DNA of 64,000 bases from the NCBI GenBank assembly GCA_014905825.1, contig JACGCN010000057.1, positions 1 to 64,000 on the forward strand. Direction: 5' to 3'. The stretch comes from Lyophyllum atratum. Its lineage: Eukaryota; Basidiomycota; Agaricomycetes; Agaricales; Lyophyllaceae. The notes beneath the pieces were generated by a model that had not been told where the DNA came from, did no database searches, and saw nothing but the letters and a program-made list of their open reading frames with translations. Numbering within the stretch: position 1 is the stretch's first letter; each line of letters begins with the position of its first letter. Position numbers and translations under genes: made by a program. Positions 1 to 10,909 of the stretch are shown here, piece by piece.

Positions 1-8
1 TAACTCAG

Positions 9-1583
9 CAAATCGCCAGGCTTTGCACCAGCTTTCAAGCATACTTGGACCATATGGCACAATTAGACACTCTTCAGAGTCTCGTCGAAAGCCATAGATG
101 CAGATTGCAACTCTTACAAGTAGCTTGATTCTATAGCTTTGCAAGTCCATGAAGCTAACGTGTCTTGCGTAGTTCTCAACTCAGATGCAAATGTCGGAGC
201 ATCCCTTGATCCGTGAAGCTATTCAGGCAGATGAAGATGCAATCGCTGGTGTTCTTGAAGGCTTGCTGAGTTCGGATCCAGACACCCAGGCCATACTTGC
301 TCTGAGAGGTGACGATGCTCATTCCTTCCTCAATCTCCTACAAATTGTGTGTATTCTTGCGTGTTTCGTGACATCCGTCTAATTTCCTTATGAAGATCCT
401 TGCAAAAGGACAACTCAATACTTACGAAGTCGGGCGAAAAGCTAGGCGTCTACTAGTGAAGCTCTCCGAAACATCCGAAATCATACCCGCCTCGGTGTTG
501 ATTCGTGGGTTAACCTTGATCGATAACCAGCCTGTGTCAGGTGGCGGCTTTGCCGATATTTATCGTGCCACATATCGGGGTCAAGAAGTGGCGCTCAAAC
601 ATTTGAGAGTTAGACAGGATCAAGATTCTCAAAGGATACGAAGAGTAAGCCTCGTATTGCTTCTTTTGTGATATATATTATTTAGTCGTATTTTACTCAG
701 GCATTCGGCCGAGAGGCCTTGGTTTGGCAGCAACTGAAGCATCCGAACGTCCTGCCGTTCCTAGGCATTGATTCAGAAGTATTTCCCTCTTCGCTTTGTA
801 TGGCTTCGCCTTGGATGCGCCACGGAACAATACTGGATTTAAGAGCAGCAAACGGCGCTTCGAACATCAACATTGAGAAACGAGTACGTACAAATTCGTT
901 TCAACGGAAAGTTGTGGAATCTGATATGGACTACCAGCTCGCCGAGATAGCAGAAGGACTGGAGTATTTACATGCCGAAGGCGTCATACATGGTGATCTA
1001 CGTGGAGTACGTGCCACGTACCAACGCAAAGCCGAACAGTTTCTGAGGCTGACTTATGATTCTTTACAGGCAAACATCCTAGCAGATAACGATTGGCATG
1101 CAGTTCTTTCAGACTTCGGTTTGACTGTTTTCGGTGACGCTACGGTTGCCACCCACACATCCAATCCCCACGGTTCGGTACGATGGATGGCGCCTGAACT
1201 CCTCAATCCTGAGATTTTCGACATGGAGAGGTTTTTAAAGACACAGGCAAGCGACGTATATGCGTTCGCGTGTGTCTGCTTGGAAGTGAGCGTCTGCCAA
1301 TTTTTAGGTATGAAAAGCTCTGACTGGGACTCTCTTAAAGCTATATACTGGACATCATCCCTTCGTCGAGGCTGCTAATGATGCTGCCGTCATATATCGA
1401 GTAATACAAGGCCATCGCCCGGCTTTGCGTTCAGGTGCAACGGCAGAGGAGATGAGCCTTGTCATACCGGACCATGTTGCAGAGGTTGTACAATGGTCCT
1501 GGAAACAGCAGCCTTCGGACCGCCCCGAAATAATGGATGTGGTGCAGATCATTAAAACATGGAACTCTATGATGATAGAGTAA
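9..1583 (+). CDS. TKL-like protein kinase, 5' end outside window
   Basis: Putative cytosolic Ser/Thr (TKL-like) kinase of the large Agaricomycete family. Phase-checked exons are 9-119, 185-346, 396-644, 701-883, 938-1006, 1070-1285 and 1341-1583; a TAACTCAG acceptor at 1-8 means earlier exons lie outside the window. About 410 residues are visible: a helical N-terminal part, then a kinase domain. Its glycine-rich loop reads SGGGFADIYRA, beta-3 reads VALKHL (Lys present), and an EALVWQ helix supplies the alpha-C Glu. The catalytic loop is HGDLRGANIL, followed by DFGL and MAPELL. The HRD arginine is replaced by Gly, as I recall is usual in this family, so activity is likely but unproven. The last exon carries the C-lobe end (SDRPEIMDV) and stops with TAA at 1581. 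Confident for family, not for role. Confidence 0.85.
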
Positions 1584-2451
1584 AGGTCAAAAGTTAAGTT
1601 ATAGCTACTCCGAAGTGCAGAAATACGGGGAGCACGCGAATCTGTTTTCTGAATTCGCTACGCGTGCCAGCGCTATTCTACAGGGATGTAGTAGCAATGA
1701 CCAGATAACAGTCCTCGCTTTGAATTGATTATGGGGACTCATCACATTACATCGGCTTGACGTGGCTGAAAGAACACGTCGCTGAACTTATGTTGGCACC
1801 GTGATAAGCCTTGATAAGTTAATCGCACTAAGCCTTCTATGTGCCTTCTCTGACGTTGCAGTAACGGTGCTCTTTGCGTCTTGGGTGTCAACCTTGCGAG
1901 TGCAACGTGTCCAAGACGGGTTTATTCATGAACGCGTCGTGGTCACGTGGGTTCCCCTATTCACGTTGCCGAGTCTTTACCGAGCCTTCACCGCTGTCTG
2001 CACTTGTTCATGTCCTGGTTACTATTAGCGACCATAGCTGACTTGCCACTGACATTTGAAGACAATTTTGCTGACATGACAGCGATGCATCAATCTTATA
2101 CTCCCTTCCTACAGTGACAACCGCATAAATATTGGACCCACTTGGAACTCTTGCGACGCGTTCTAATACTAATACTATAACCGAGGGTCTCGTTGGACCA
2201 CATGCCACAGGTGCTACTTATCTACAGTGACCAGCAATTAAAAAACTTCTCATTAAGGTATGGAAAGGAGTATCATATCTTCTTATTCGACGCAGTTTCA
2301 ACGGGACCAGAGGAGTGTGTAAAGCAGGCTGTTAGCAGCCCTGGGCCCCTGAGGCGGAGGTCCACATCATTCAACGTCACCAGTACCCGGAGCTAGTTGT
2401 ATATATATATGCAAAAGCCAGATAACCCTCACTTCAGCCTCCCACGTTCCA
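1584..2451. other. Intergenic, no gene recognised
   Basis: Short open frames only, none with a recognisable motif or splice-consistent extension. It presumably holds the kinase 3' region and the promoter of the DUF6593 gene at 2452; a run of alternating T and A (about 2400-2410) lies about 45 bases before that start codon and could be its TATA-like region. Confidence 0.5.
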
Positions 2452-3173
2452 ATGCCAGCCTATACCTTCGTCTCGAAAGACCTTCTGAACACTGCGGTGC
2501 TCCCAACGGAATCACAGAATTGGACGTCCTACAGCACAAGCACAAATTCGTCTGTCCTGGTCCCAAAACTTACGATATTGACGCCCTCTGCGACTCGCAA
2601 CACGTACGGCGCCGCGCTTGATGGTGCCATTGATTGGCAGAACGAATCACTTATCATCGGAGGAATGAGCACTAAATTGAAAAACTTGAAGAGAAGACCA
2701 AGTAGGAAGTCGGGCGGGTCAGTTGAACTGGTGTACTACTTTCGAGAAGAATCCCAAGTTTTAACCCGATCATTTCCCAGCGCAAGAGAATGGACTTGGA
2801 AGGGCGAGCGATTCACAGTCAAGTACCACGCCAGCACTGATAAGTGGACGGTAAAACTTACATCTCGTTCACTCCGCGCCCCAACTTACGCAATGCATAT
2901 CTTCAGGCAAAGTCCGGCTCCCCTGCGCACCCAGATGACGCGATATTTGCCGTTCGCAAACATCGTATTCTCAAAGCCGATGATCCAGCGACCATGACGT
3001 TGTCTGAGAATCTGTCCGCCCAAGACACAGTGTTCTTGATTCTGGTGATGATCTACTCCGAGACTAGACGACAGGAAAGAAAGGTAAGCCGCCCTATGAG
3101 TTACTAGGGGTGCGGAAAATTCCAACCTTCGTTTGACCTCTAGGAGAGGGTGGCAGTTGCAATCGCTGGATGA
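2452..3173 (+). CDS. DUF6593-type protein
   Basis: Three exons, 2452-2850, 2907-3083 and 3144-3173, join in phase 0 with GT-AG introns of 56 and 60 bp and encode 201 residues. The protein resembles the Agaricomycete DUF6593 family. It opens MPAYTFVSKDLLNTAVL, has a central GAIDWQNESLIIGG beta segment, then EWTWKGERFTVKY, and ends in the hydrophobic stretch TVFLILVMIYSETRRQERK that often closes these proteins. No signal peptide or catalytic motif is seen and the function is unknown; the fold may be tubby-like (from memory, not tested). A second DUF6593 gene lies at 5161-6214 on the other strand but is too divergent to be a recent tandem copy. Exon structure is well supported; family assignment rests on pattern memory. 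Confidence 0.75.
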
Positions 3174-3474
3174 TCAGGTTAATCAGGGGCCAATGTAATC
3201 ACTTAGGCGTGCTCGTCAAGACGATTTCAGAGATTCAAACTATGCAACGTACAGATATAGCTACCGTGAAGCACACGAGCTGCGATAAAATTTTTGGGCA
3301 TCTACCTTATCTGCCATGGATACTGTTTGAAGAGCGTCCGATAAATCCCACTGCGCACGTACCCAGAAATTCCTGATGAATATGTGCTAAGATAAAAGCC
3401 GTCACCTTGTCTTTGAGGTGATCCGTCAGTCATAGTTCGAATTAAGAATTCTGCCTCCTTAAATCGAGGTTTGG
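3174..3474. other. Intergenic, nothing recognised
   Basis: Space between the DUF6593 gene end and the degraded 3' end of the P450 pseudogene (tail to tail). No ORF or motif worth naming. Confidence 0.5.
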
Positions 3475-3476
3475 TC

Positions 3477-4330
3477 ATGTATGCGAATGGCGAGGATGGC
3501 TGTCACGACACGAAAAGTCATTCACCTCAAGCATGCTGGCGTGTGAGATGATAAACATACCAAACGGTGCCACCTTCAAACTTGCACAGTGGCTCAATAT
3601 CAACCCCGTTTTGATCCTTGCCTCTCCCAATCGAAGGCAGACAACATCATGGCGAGTGTAATGAACATGTTCACATTTGCAAAGTCTCCTCCAGGACACG
3701 ATCTGTAAAGTTGATATCAAAGCCAACCTGACAGACGTGAAAGATCTCGGTGGGTCATACCTTCTGCCATAGCCGTAGATATATGTATTGGGGTCCAGTC
3801 CTGGGCTTCGGCCTCAGCTGCCAAAAAACGGTTAGGACGAAACATGTGCGGATCGGAATACAGATGCGGGTCACGGGTGATACTCCTATGAAGGAATGTG
3901 AAGACCCGGAGAGTATCATCGATTGATCGTGCCAGGACCCTCACCACATGTGGGGTAGGATGATGGAGTCCTTGGGAATCAAGTAACCCTTGTACATATC
4001 GTCTGCATCGACCGATGTGGGATCCCTTGGTAAACAATGTCAATACGTAGACGAAAATTCTACCGATTCGAAGGATGAGATACCTGTTCGACCAGCACCC
4101 TCAGAACTTCTTACAAAAGCGCGTCGATGTATGGCAACAAAAGCCGATCCCAAGATCTGGAAGACGTTTGTGGCATTGCAACGTTTTCCGGAGTAGCCCC
4201 AGACATATCGGCCAACTAGAAAGATTTCGCTACTAGTACTATTTCCTCAAGGCTGCCTTTGACAGGAGTCGTAGGTCCAATCTCAGAGTGCGCGTCAATC
4301 CAGCCTCAGGGTGGGTATCGGACAGAGATA
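3477..4330 (-). pseudogene. Cytochrome P450 pseudogene (C-terminal half)
   Basis: Minus-strand remains of a fungal P450 monooxygenase. In order: a relic of the EID-VGP region (about 4280), LPYIDALL plus EVLR (K-helix ExxR, about 4105-4130), DDMYKGYLIPKDSIILPHMW (about 3965-4020), a normal short intron, SITRDPHLYSDPHMFRPNRF, and the heme-binding loop YGYGRRSCPGG with its Cys (about 3690-3770, interrupted by an intron). Lesions: an in-frame TAA at 4111-4113 just before the ExxR motif; a frame change near 3791-3806 between EAEAQD and the heme loop; a further frame change near 3590-3612 before VDIEPLCKFEGG. The N-terminal half and membrane anchor are not recognisable upstream, and the neighbouring gene at 5161 leaves little room for them. 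With three independent breaks this is almost certainly non-functional. The CYP family cannot be named safely. Confidence 0.8.
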
Positions 4331-4649
4331 TGCCACTGGAACATTACGAGGCCAAGGCCTACAGACGAGCTAGATACCACATTGAAATGGACTGAGATTG
4401 GCGGGCACACGTGTTTATCCAGGTACCCTCCTGCTGTAGACTAGTTTTGCATGGTAAAGAGTCAGTGCTCCGTTGACACCTCCGAGCCACTTTCTCCCTT
4501 GTTGTCTCGTCAATTTGCAAAGCCATGAAGCGAGTCCAGTGGTGTTGAAAGTGTCGTGACGGATGACTTGAATCATAGCCTAGCTCCAACACTCTACGGA
4601 GGTAAAAGCCGCATCAGTGGAGAAGACGGCGATGATGCATACAAGACGG

Positions 4650-5160
4650 TGGCGCTGGGTGAGCTCCGTTGCAGTGGGTGCAGTCCTTCTTAACGGATAC
4701 GAAAAGTATCAGTTGGTTCGGGTTAGGTTGGGGTTCACTCATGCCATGCGACTAAACATCAACAACTCGAAGTAAACTTAGCAGGTTTGCACTGGGTCGA
4801 TTTTACGGCATGGCACAGCGGGTAGATGGCGGTCGCAGTGCTCTGGTCCTACTGCGACGTGGTTCTAACCGTTATTCTGACTTTGAGGCACGATATTCAT
4901 GACGTTGAGGAACGATCGACCGCGCTTCGGCCACTCCTGTATGGTGAAAACAGATGTATTATATGGACATGCATAAGGAACCATGATAAGAATATATGCG
5001 AATGACAGATGAGGTATCAAGGACGATGCGGTGGTATAATCACGAACGTAGGGCTACATGGACGAATGCGAAGAGAAAACGGATACAAGTGAATGGCGGG
5101 GCTCAGCACATGCTGGATCCAAACAAGAAACATAGGGAGCGCGACAAGCAGCGCACAATC
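4650..5160. other. Intergenic, possible eroded P450 5' part
   Basis: Lies where the N-terminal half of the P450 would be expected, but no P450 motif (membrane anchor, proline hinge, I-helix) is readable in any frame. Otherwise empty. Confidence 0.4.
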
Positions 5161-6214
5161 CTATACAGTGTTCCTTCTAAGCCTTCTCATCACAAGATCG
5201 CGCGCTTCCTTGAATTGCCACAATTTGGGTTTCTCGAAGGTATACGGCGTGAGGACGAAGCGTCCCCGGCGGAGGATTTCCATCATCAGGAAGGATACTG
5301 TTACATCGTCAGGTGGATACGGACTTAGAAAGGGGGTCAGAGGTACTAACCGATGATCTCCACGTCGTGTGCGAGGGGATGTTGACAGAATTCGAGGTAG
5401 TTGTTGCCGACTCCAGGAAGATGCGTGGGTATAAATGAGGACTTGGGAGTTTCTGTGTGCGTTGATGATGATGGCGGGGTACAAATGGAAGAAGATGGAG
5501 AGCTGGACGATTGACTGGATGATGAGAGAGACCGTAGAGACGTTGATGAAGAGGAGGATGACAGTGAAGGGGACGCGGTGGAGTCGAGGGAGGTGGAAGA
5601 GGGAGGGGATGCGGAGGAAGTCGAGGGATGTAAGGGTTTTGGCCCGGCTTTGAATGATGCTGGAATACGAATGACATTCTGATAGAATGTGCCTTTCGTG
5701 GTTTCCGAGTCGTAATCAAATAGCTGGTGACCAGGTCAGACAACGCTTAGAGCACAGAGTTGAAAGGAGTTACTGTTAATGAATCAGGTGTTGCTGTCCA
5801 AATATATTCTGTGTCAAACCGCGTCGGGATGGCAAGAATTTTAGGCCTGAGAAGTGGAGGTGAGCCAGATGAAGTAGGTGCGAAAAGTAGGTGCATTCAG
5901 ACGTACATGAATCGAACAGTCGTCGATCCAAATAGATCAGTGAGCCCGCCGACTTTCTCGTCCAAAATATTGATGTCTGGTTGGCGACCGTTCCATGAAA
6001 TGGAGACGAGGGTATTTCCCGAAGAGTTCGTGATGCAGGTTTGTCTGCGCTCCTTTTGTGGACTGTCGGATACCAGCTCCCCTTCAGTACCGTCCGCGTT
6101 CTGTTCGGGATCTTGAGGTACAAGTACAGTGGTGATTTCATAGGCACGCTCTCCGGTGGAGATATCGATGAGGCTGCTGTTGAACATGTCGGCAGCAGTG
6201 AATTTGAGCAGCAT
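5161..6214 (-). CDS. DUF6593 domain protein
   Basis: Minus-strand gene with four phase-checked exons, 6214-5907, 5846-5774, 5723-5351 and 5297-5161, giving 296 residues. It starts MLLKFTAADMFNSSLIDIST, continues TCITNSSGNTLVSISWNG, DEKVGGLTDLFGS and RFMPKILAIPTRFDTEYIW, and ends with LFDYDSETTKGTFYQ and a charged tail PYTFEKPKLWQFKEARDLV. This layout is characteristic of the Agaricomycete DUF6593 family, function unknown. Exon 3 encodes an unusually long Ser/Thr/Pro-rich insert of about 60 residues (5450-5640) splitting the conserved part, probably a disordered loop. No signal peptide or membrane segment. The gene is more canonical than the shorter relative at 2452-3173 and appears intact. 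Confidence 0.85.
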
Positions 6215-6731
6215 CTCGGGAGGGAATTTCGCAGTGAACAGAATTCTCGGAAGACTTTATATGTTCTCGGACTCGACTGAATATGGTGAGAGGTTTGTAG
6301 TTTCCCAGTTTGGCATATCCTTTGTAGCAGGGTCCACTAGTAAGATGGGTGGGGATAATCGTAAAGGCGTAGTTCTGTGGGCGTCCGTATCGATGATGAA
6401 GGGGATGTGCGTGATCACTGATAACATTGTGCGACAAGGAAAGAGCAGACTGGACTTTATATTCGCTGGGACAATGGCAAGACAATGGACGTTCCAGCGT
6501 GTTCGACAACAAAGGGAGAAATGATCATGGATGACTAAGCTACAGCCACCGCCACAAACTTATTTGCTCCTGTTTGCCGAAAGAAATCGAACCAACTCTG
6601 GCTCATCGTCGTCCAACACAGCGAGCAGACACAGTACAATCTGTGAGCCCTTAGCCCACAACGACGACCAGCAACCATCCCACGACAAAGCCCACAATCC
6701 TGGCTTCTCTTCAGGCTCAACTTAACTGCTG
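6215..6731. other. Divergent intergenic region
   Basis: Shared upstream DNA of the minus DUF6593 gene (start 6214) and the plus SAP-like/kinase gene. Open frames on both strands here are short and unlike any family I know. Confidence 0.5.
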
Positions 6732-6962
6732 ATGGCCTATGTACGCCGCTCGCCACAACATCGAGACCCTCCATCACCCCCAGCTCGAAAATACCCGTTA
6801 CGTCGCTCCCCACCATCTCGAAGACGCCGGAACGCATCTGAAGAACTCAGGAACACCCCTGATATTCGTCAGGTCCTCGTTCCTCTCCACCCTAATCTTC
6901 GGCGCCTCCCTTCCCGTCTTCACCTCGCCCAGCCCACCCACGTAGACGAGAAGGACTCTTAC

Positions 6963-9900
6963 ATGGCCCGTCATGCTGTCCAGGCCGGAACCAAGAGAAA
7001 ACGCGTCGCGAGCGTCGACCTGAGCAATGAAAATGTATCACATTTGCCGCGTACCCGAACGCGATCGAAGCGGCTCAGGTCAGATTCTCTCCCTTCAACG
7101 CGAAAGGTCTCCTATGCCGAAGCGAGCGAGGATGAAGTGCAGGAGGAGGATGCAGAAGATGAAGTGGATGACGAGGAAGGAGCGCCCAGTGAAATGGACG
7201 TGGATGCTTCCACCGCTGATGGGACAGCCTCTGAAGGGTCTGAAGCCGAAGCCGAGGAGCAGATAGAGGAAGAAGAGCTACTCTCCGACCAGGGCGAGGA
7301 AGATGATTCCAGTCAGTATTCCTCCTTTTTCGCTTACCTAATGGGACTAATGGTGCCACCTAATGAACAGCGGACGACCACCTCTTGAACTCTGCTCAAC
7401 CAAAGCAGCTGTCGCGGCTGCGTAAACGTGATCTTATCCGTCTCTATGGCCTTGCTCAACTCAGTGACGATGCAGAAGCTCTCACCAAGGCCGACATCAT
7501 CTCTGCCATCATCTCTGCAAGAGACGACTTCGCGTCGTTGCCACCTTCGTCCCCACCGGGACGAGGGGATGGGTACTCATCGGCAGGTTGCTCATCCGAT
7601 GACGGGAACGTTGCTGGGGACGAGGAGACAGATGCAGGTGGAACTCTTAATTGTGCCAGTGGCAGTGGCCTCCCCATTGGACATATGGGTCTTCGTCGGC
7701 GTGCAACCATGGGTGAAGAGAAGAGTTCGTCGAGGCTCATGAAGGGCCGAAGTTTCTCCATGGGACATCTCCTGCCGCACCAGCCAACGACTGGGCCGAA
7801 TCATCGAAAGAGGGCAAATGGTGTTGTAGGGGAAGGTAGCCCATTGAAGTAGGTGGTTTATTTTCTTATACAAATGTTTAAGCTTATCGTTTCTCAGGCG
7901 AAGGTCATCCCATCGTACACCGTCTAGGACATCTACGAGTACTTCGATACCATCGCCGCCGGCTACTCGCCTCCGTTCAAGGAAGTTTTCCACATCTTCA
8001 GTCCCTTGCATATCTACGCCGGTTGCCAAGACCTCGAGGACCAAGGGCAAGGCGAGGCAGGTAGAGTTCATTGATGATATTGTGGTCGCCAAACCTCTAT
8101 CAAAACATTCAAGAGAGAAGGAGCGGGAGCGGGAAAAGGAGGCTGCCATGTTGAAGGCTGAGGAGAGCGATTTGACAGAGCTAGAGGATTTGGAGGCAGA
8201 GCTAGGCCGACCAAGCCCCCGAAGGCTTCGGAGTAAGGACCGAGAGGCCGAGAGAGATAAGGCCGAGGAGTTGAAGAAGACGCCGATGCGGGCCGCGAAG
8301 GTGAAGATCGCCACTCTACAGGAGTCAGATGAGGAAGCAGAGGAAGAGGTCAGTATAGGTAGTGAGGAGGAAGAAGATGAGTTGTGCGACGAGGATGCGG
8401 AGGGCGAAGTCGACGAAGATGCTGCAGAGGAAGATGAAGTGGATGAACTTGTTTCGTCAGCTTCCGTTACGCCGATCGCTACGCCCCCACTTGTCTTTAA
8501 GGGCCGGCGCACGCCGCTGCGAACCCGGCTGAGGCCAAGACGACACCCTGCGCCGCCACCGAGTGATGGCGATGATGAGGGGGAGGACGTCGAGGAGGAG
8601 GAGGCAGAGGAAGAAGTTGAGGATGATGGAGAGGAGGCGGAAGGAGAGGAAGCTGAGGAGGAGGAGGGGGCCGAAGGGGGGACGGAAGAGGAAGATGATG
8701 AGGAGACCATTGCTGTGGAGCCTCGTAAGCTGCGGAACGGCAAAATTGTCGGGGAGGAGGATGTAGATATGGAGGAGGATATTGGTGAAGAGGACGAGGA
8801 AGACGAAGCGGAAGAAGATGGCGATGGCGAAGAGGGGGATGATGCAGATCCTGAAGAAGTGGAAGGTGACGAGACCGCGGAAGATATCGATCTCGACGCG
8901 GAAGGCGAAGTAGAAGAAGACGAGGTGATGGAGGATGAAGACGATGGTCAGTGCATCGATGGCGTTTTGCGAAATTGACTGACCTTTATCACCTTCAGTT
9001 GACCTGACCGTCGCCACTGCCAAAACCCTTGTTCGTCTCCGGCGTGATGATCTTGTGCGCCTCTGCGAGTCGCGCGACCTAGAACCCGTGGGCACGAAGC
9101 CCCAGCTAGCGGAAGCATTGTTGCAGTGGCGTGATCGCCAAAGCAATGATTTCTCCTCTCCATCTTCCTGCAACACTGTTCGACCATCATCCAACTCGAA
9201 ACGCCGTCGTCGAAACGGTAAAAAGAGCTCGGACAGCTCTGTTCCTGTGCTATTGAGGTCGGAGCACCTGCATAAGGACGAGCCGATAACACCCGTCCCC
9301 ACTGGGCAACAGAGGGAAAAGGACAGGTTGGAGAAAGAGCCTGACCAGGAGTTGGAATTGGATCTGGAAAGCCTGGGACTTGAAGATCGCGAAATTCCGC
9401 CCGAGAAGATTCAGAAGCTGGAGAAGATCGGCAGTGGAGGTTTCAAGGATGTTTTCATCGGCAAGTTTAAAGGGAGGAAAATAGCCATCTCGGAGTTCCG
9501 TGGACAACTTAGTGCCAGTCCGTTGATTTTGCTTCTGTTATGCGGAAAACAGTTCTTGACCTCTCCCATATTTCTAGTGGATATCAAGGAGCTTAAGCTT
9601 CTCGGCGGGTTTGATCATCCAAACATAGTTCGATTCGTGCGTTAAATCCTTTGACGGGATGACATCTGCTGATTAGTTGGTCATCTCCAGCTTGGTGTCA
9701 GTATACCAGAAAATACGCGGGAGACACCTGTGATGATCGTCAGTGAGCTGTGTTCCAACGGCGATCTCTTCGACTACGTCCGTAATGTTAACCCTCCGTC
9801 ATTACACAAAGTCGTAAGCCGCCTTTTCGACTCTCGTCTATTCACTTGCAGTCTCTCACCATCGTGGCATAGCTGGTCATGATGCTGGATGTGGCTCGTG

Positions 9901-10500
9901 GACTGGAATACTTACACTTGCGGAAACCTTCCGTCATTCACCGTGACTGCAAGTCATCGAACATTCTCATCACCGCTAAAGGGACCGCCAAAATTGCGGA
10001 TTTTGGGTTGGCCAAGGTGAAGCAATCGACGCGGTCGATGGTCCGCAGCTTGGTCGGCACCGTCAATTGGCAGGCGCCTGAGCTCTGGCATGCACATCCC
10101 AAGTACAATCACAAGGTCGATGTGTTCTCGTGCGCGATGGTGTACTGGGAGATGCTCCAGTGGCACTTACCTAATAAGAAGTTCCCATGGGAGGTACGTC
10201 GTCGATCCTGCTCGATCATGAAGAGCTGTTAGGGCTGACTTGACATGACAGGGCATGAATGAACATGCTATCTACGAGATTGTGGGAGCAAAACGACAGC
10301 GGTACGTTACCAATTCTAACTCGAGGAGTGGACGGCAGGCTCATCATGCGATCAATAGGCCGTCAGTATCTGGCCTGCGAAAACAGTGGTGTCCAGAGAT
10401 TGTCGACCTCATAGAACGCATGTGGGCACAAGAACACCAAGATCGCCCCACAATGTCCGAGGTTGTAGAAGCGCTTGAAGATTTGGTCGCCCATCGATGA
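6963..10500 (+). CDS. Acidic nuclear protein with SAP-like motifs and an atypical kinase domain
   Basis: Nine phase-checked exons: 6963-7311, 7371-7848, 7898-8946, 8999-9511, 9578-9636, 9691-9813, 9873-10193, 10252-10301 and 10359-10500, giving 1027 residues from the ATG at 6963. The frame stays open to 6732, so a 77-residue longer start is possible. Order: basic NLS-like TKRKRV and RSKRLR; an acidic block; a SAP-like helix pair (LRKRDLIRLYGLAQL, about residues 120-165); a very long Glu/Asp-rich region; a second SAP-like motif (LRRDDLVRLCESRDL, about 630-675); then a kinase domain from about 760. It has IGSGGFKDVFIGKFKG, HRDCKSSNIL, ADFGLAKVK and APELW, but beta-3 reads KIAISEFRG with no lysine. 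A lysine sits in the glycine-rich loop (GGFKDV), where WNK kinases carry theirs. SAP motifs bind DNA in known proteins, so chromatin association is a reasonable inference. Confidence 0.88.
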
Positions 10501-10909
10501 CGACCGAGACGAACCACCCGGAACCACTCTGCCCCAATCCATGCCTTAATCCATTCGCCTCAAGCAATCATTACTCTAGAAACAAGCCGGCTGGGTATAT
10601 CGAGCTCGGTGGCATTTGATTCTTATTCATCGAGCCCTTTGGGATTCTTGTTAATCGTGTCTTAAAAGTCACCTGTGTTTCATTTAACCGCTTTTCATTT
10701 CGCTACCAGCATATATCACCTTGACTCTCGGGCTCTCATTATCTCACTCTCTGTCAATGTTCAATATCCCCCCCATCCATTGTAACTTAGTACTCATAAA
10801 TACAAGCAGTGCGTTTAAACCTCTATAGGAGTTGATTACCATAAGATCAATGCTATAAATGTATAACTTGTAAGACACGTATATGTAGCGGCCCTCACGG
10901 TGCTAATGA
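10501..10909. other. Convergent intergenic region
   Basis: Tail-to-tail spacer between the SAP-like kinase and the minus-strand gene ending at 10910. A/T-rich, with likely overlapping 3' UTRs; no ORF. Confidence 0.5.

Noticed and set aside
7592..9302. Long minus-strand frames (383 and 281 aa) opposite the SAP-like kinase
   Set aside because: Ser/Arg/Leu-rich mirror images of the GAG/GAT-rich acidic codons on the plus strand; the plus frame has conserved domains and correct splicing.
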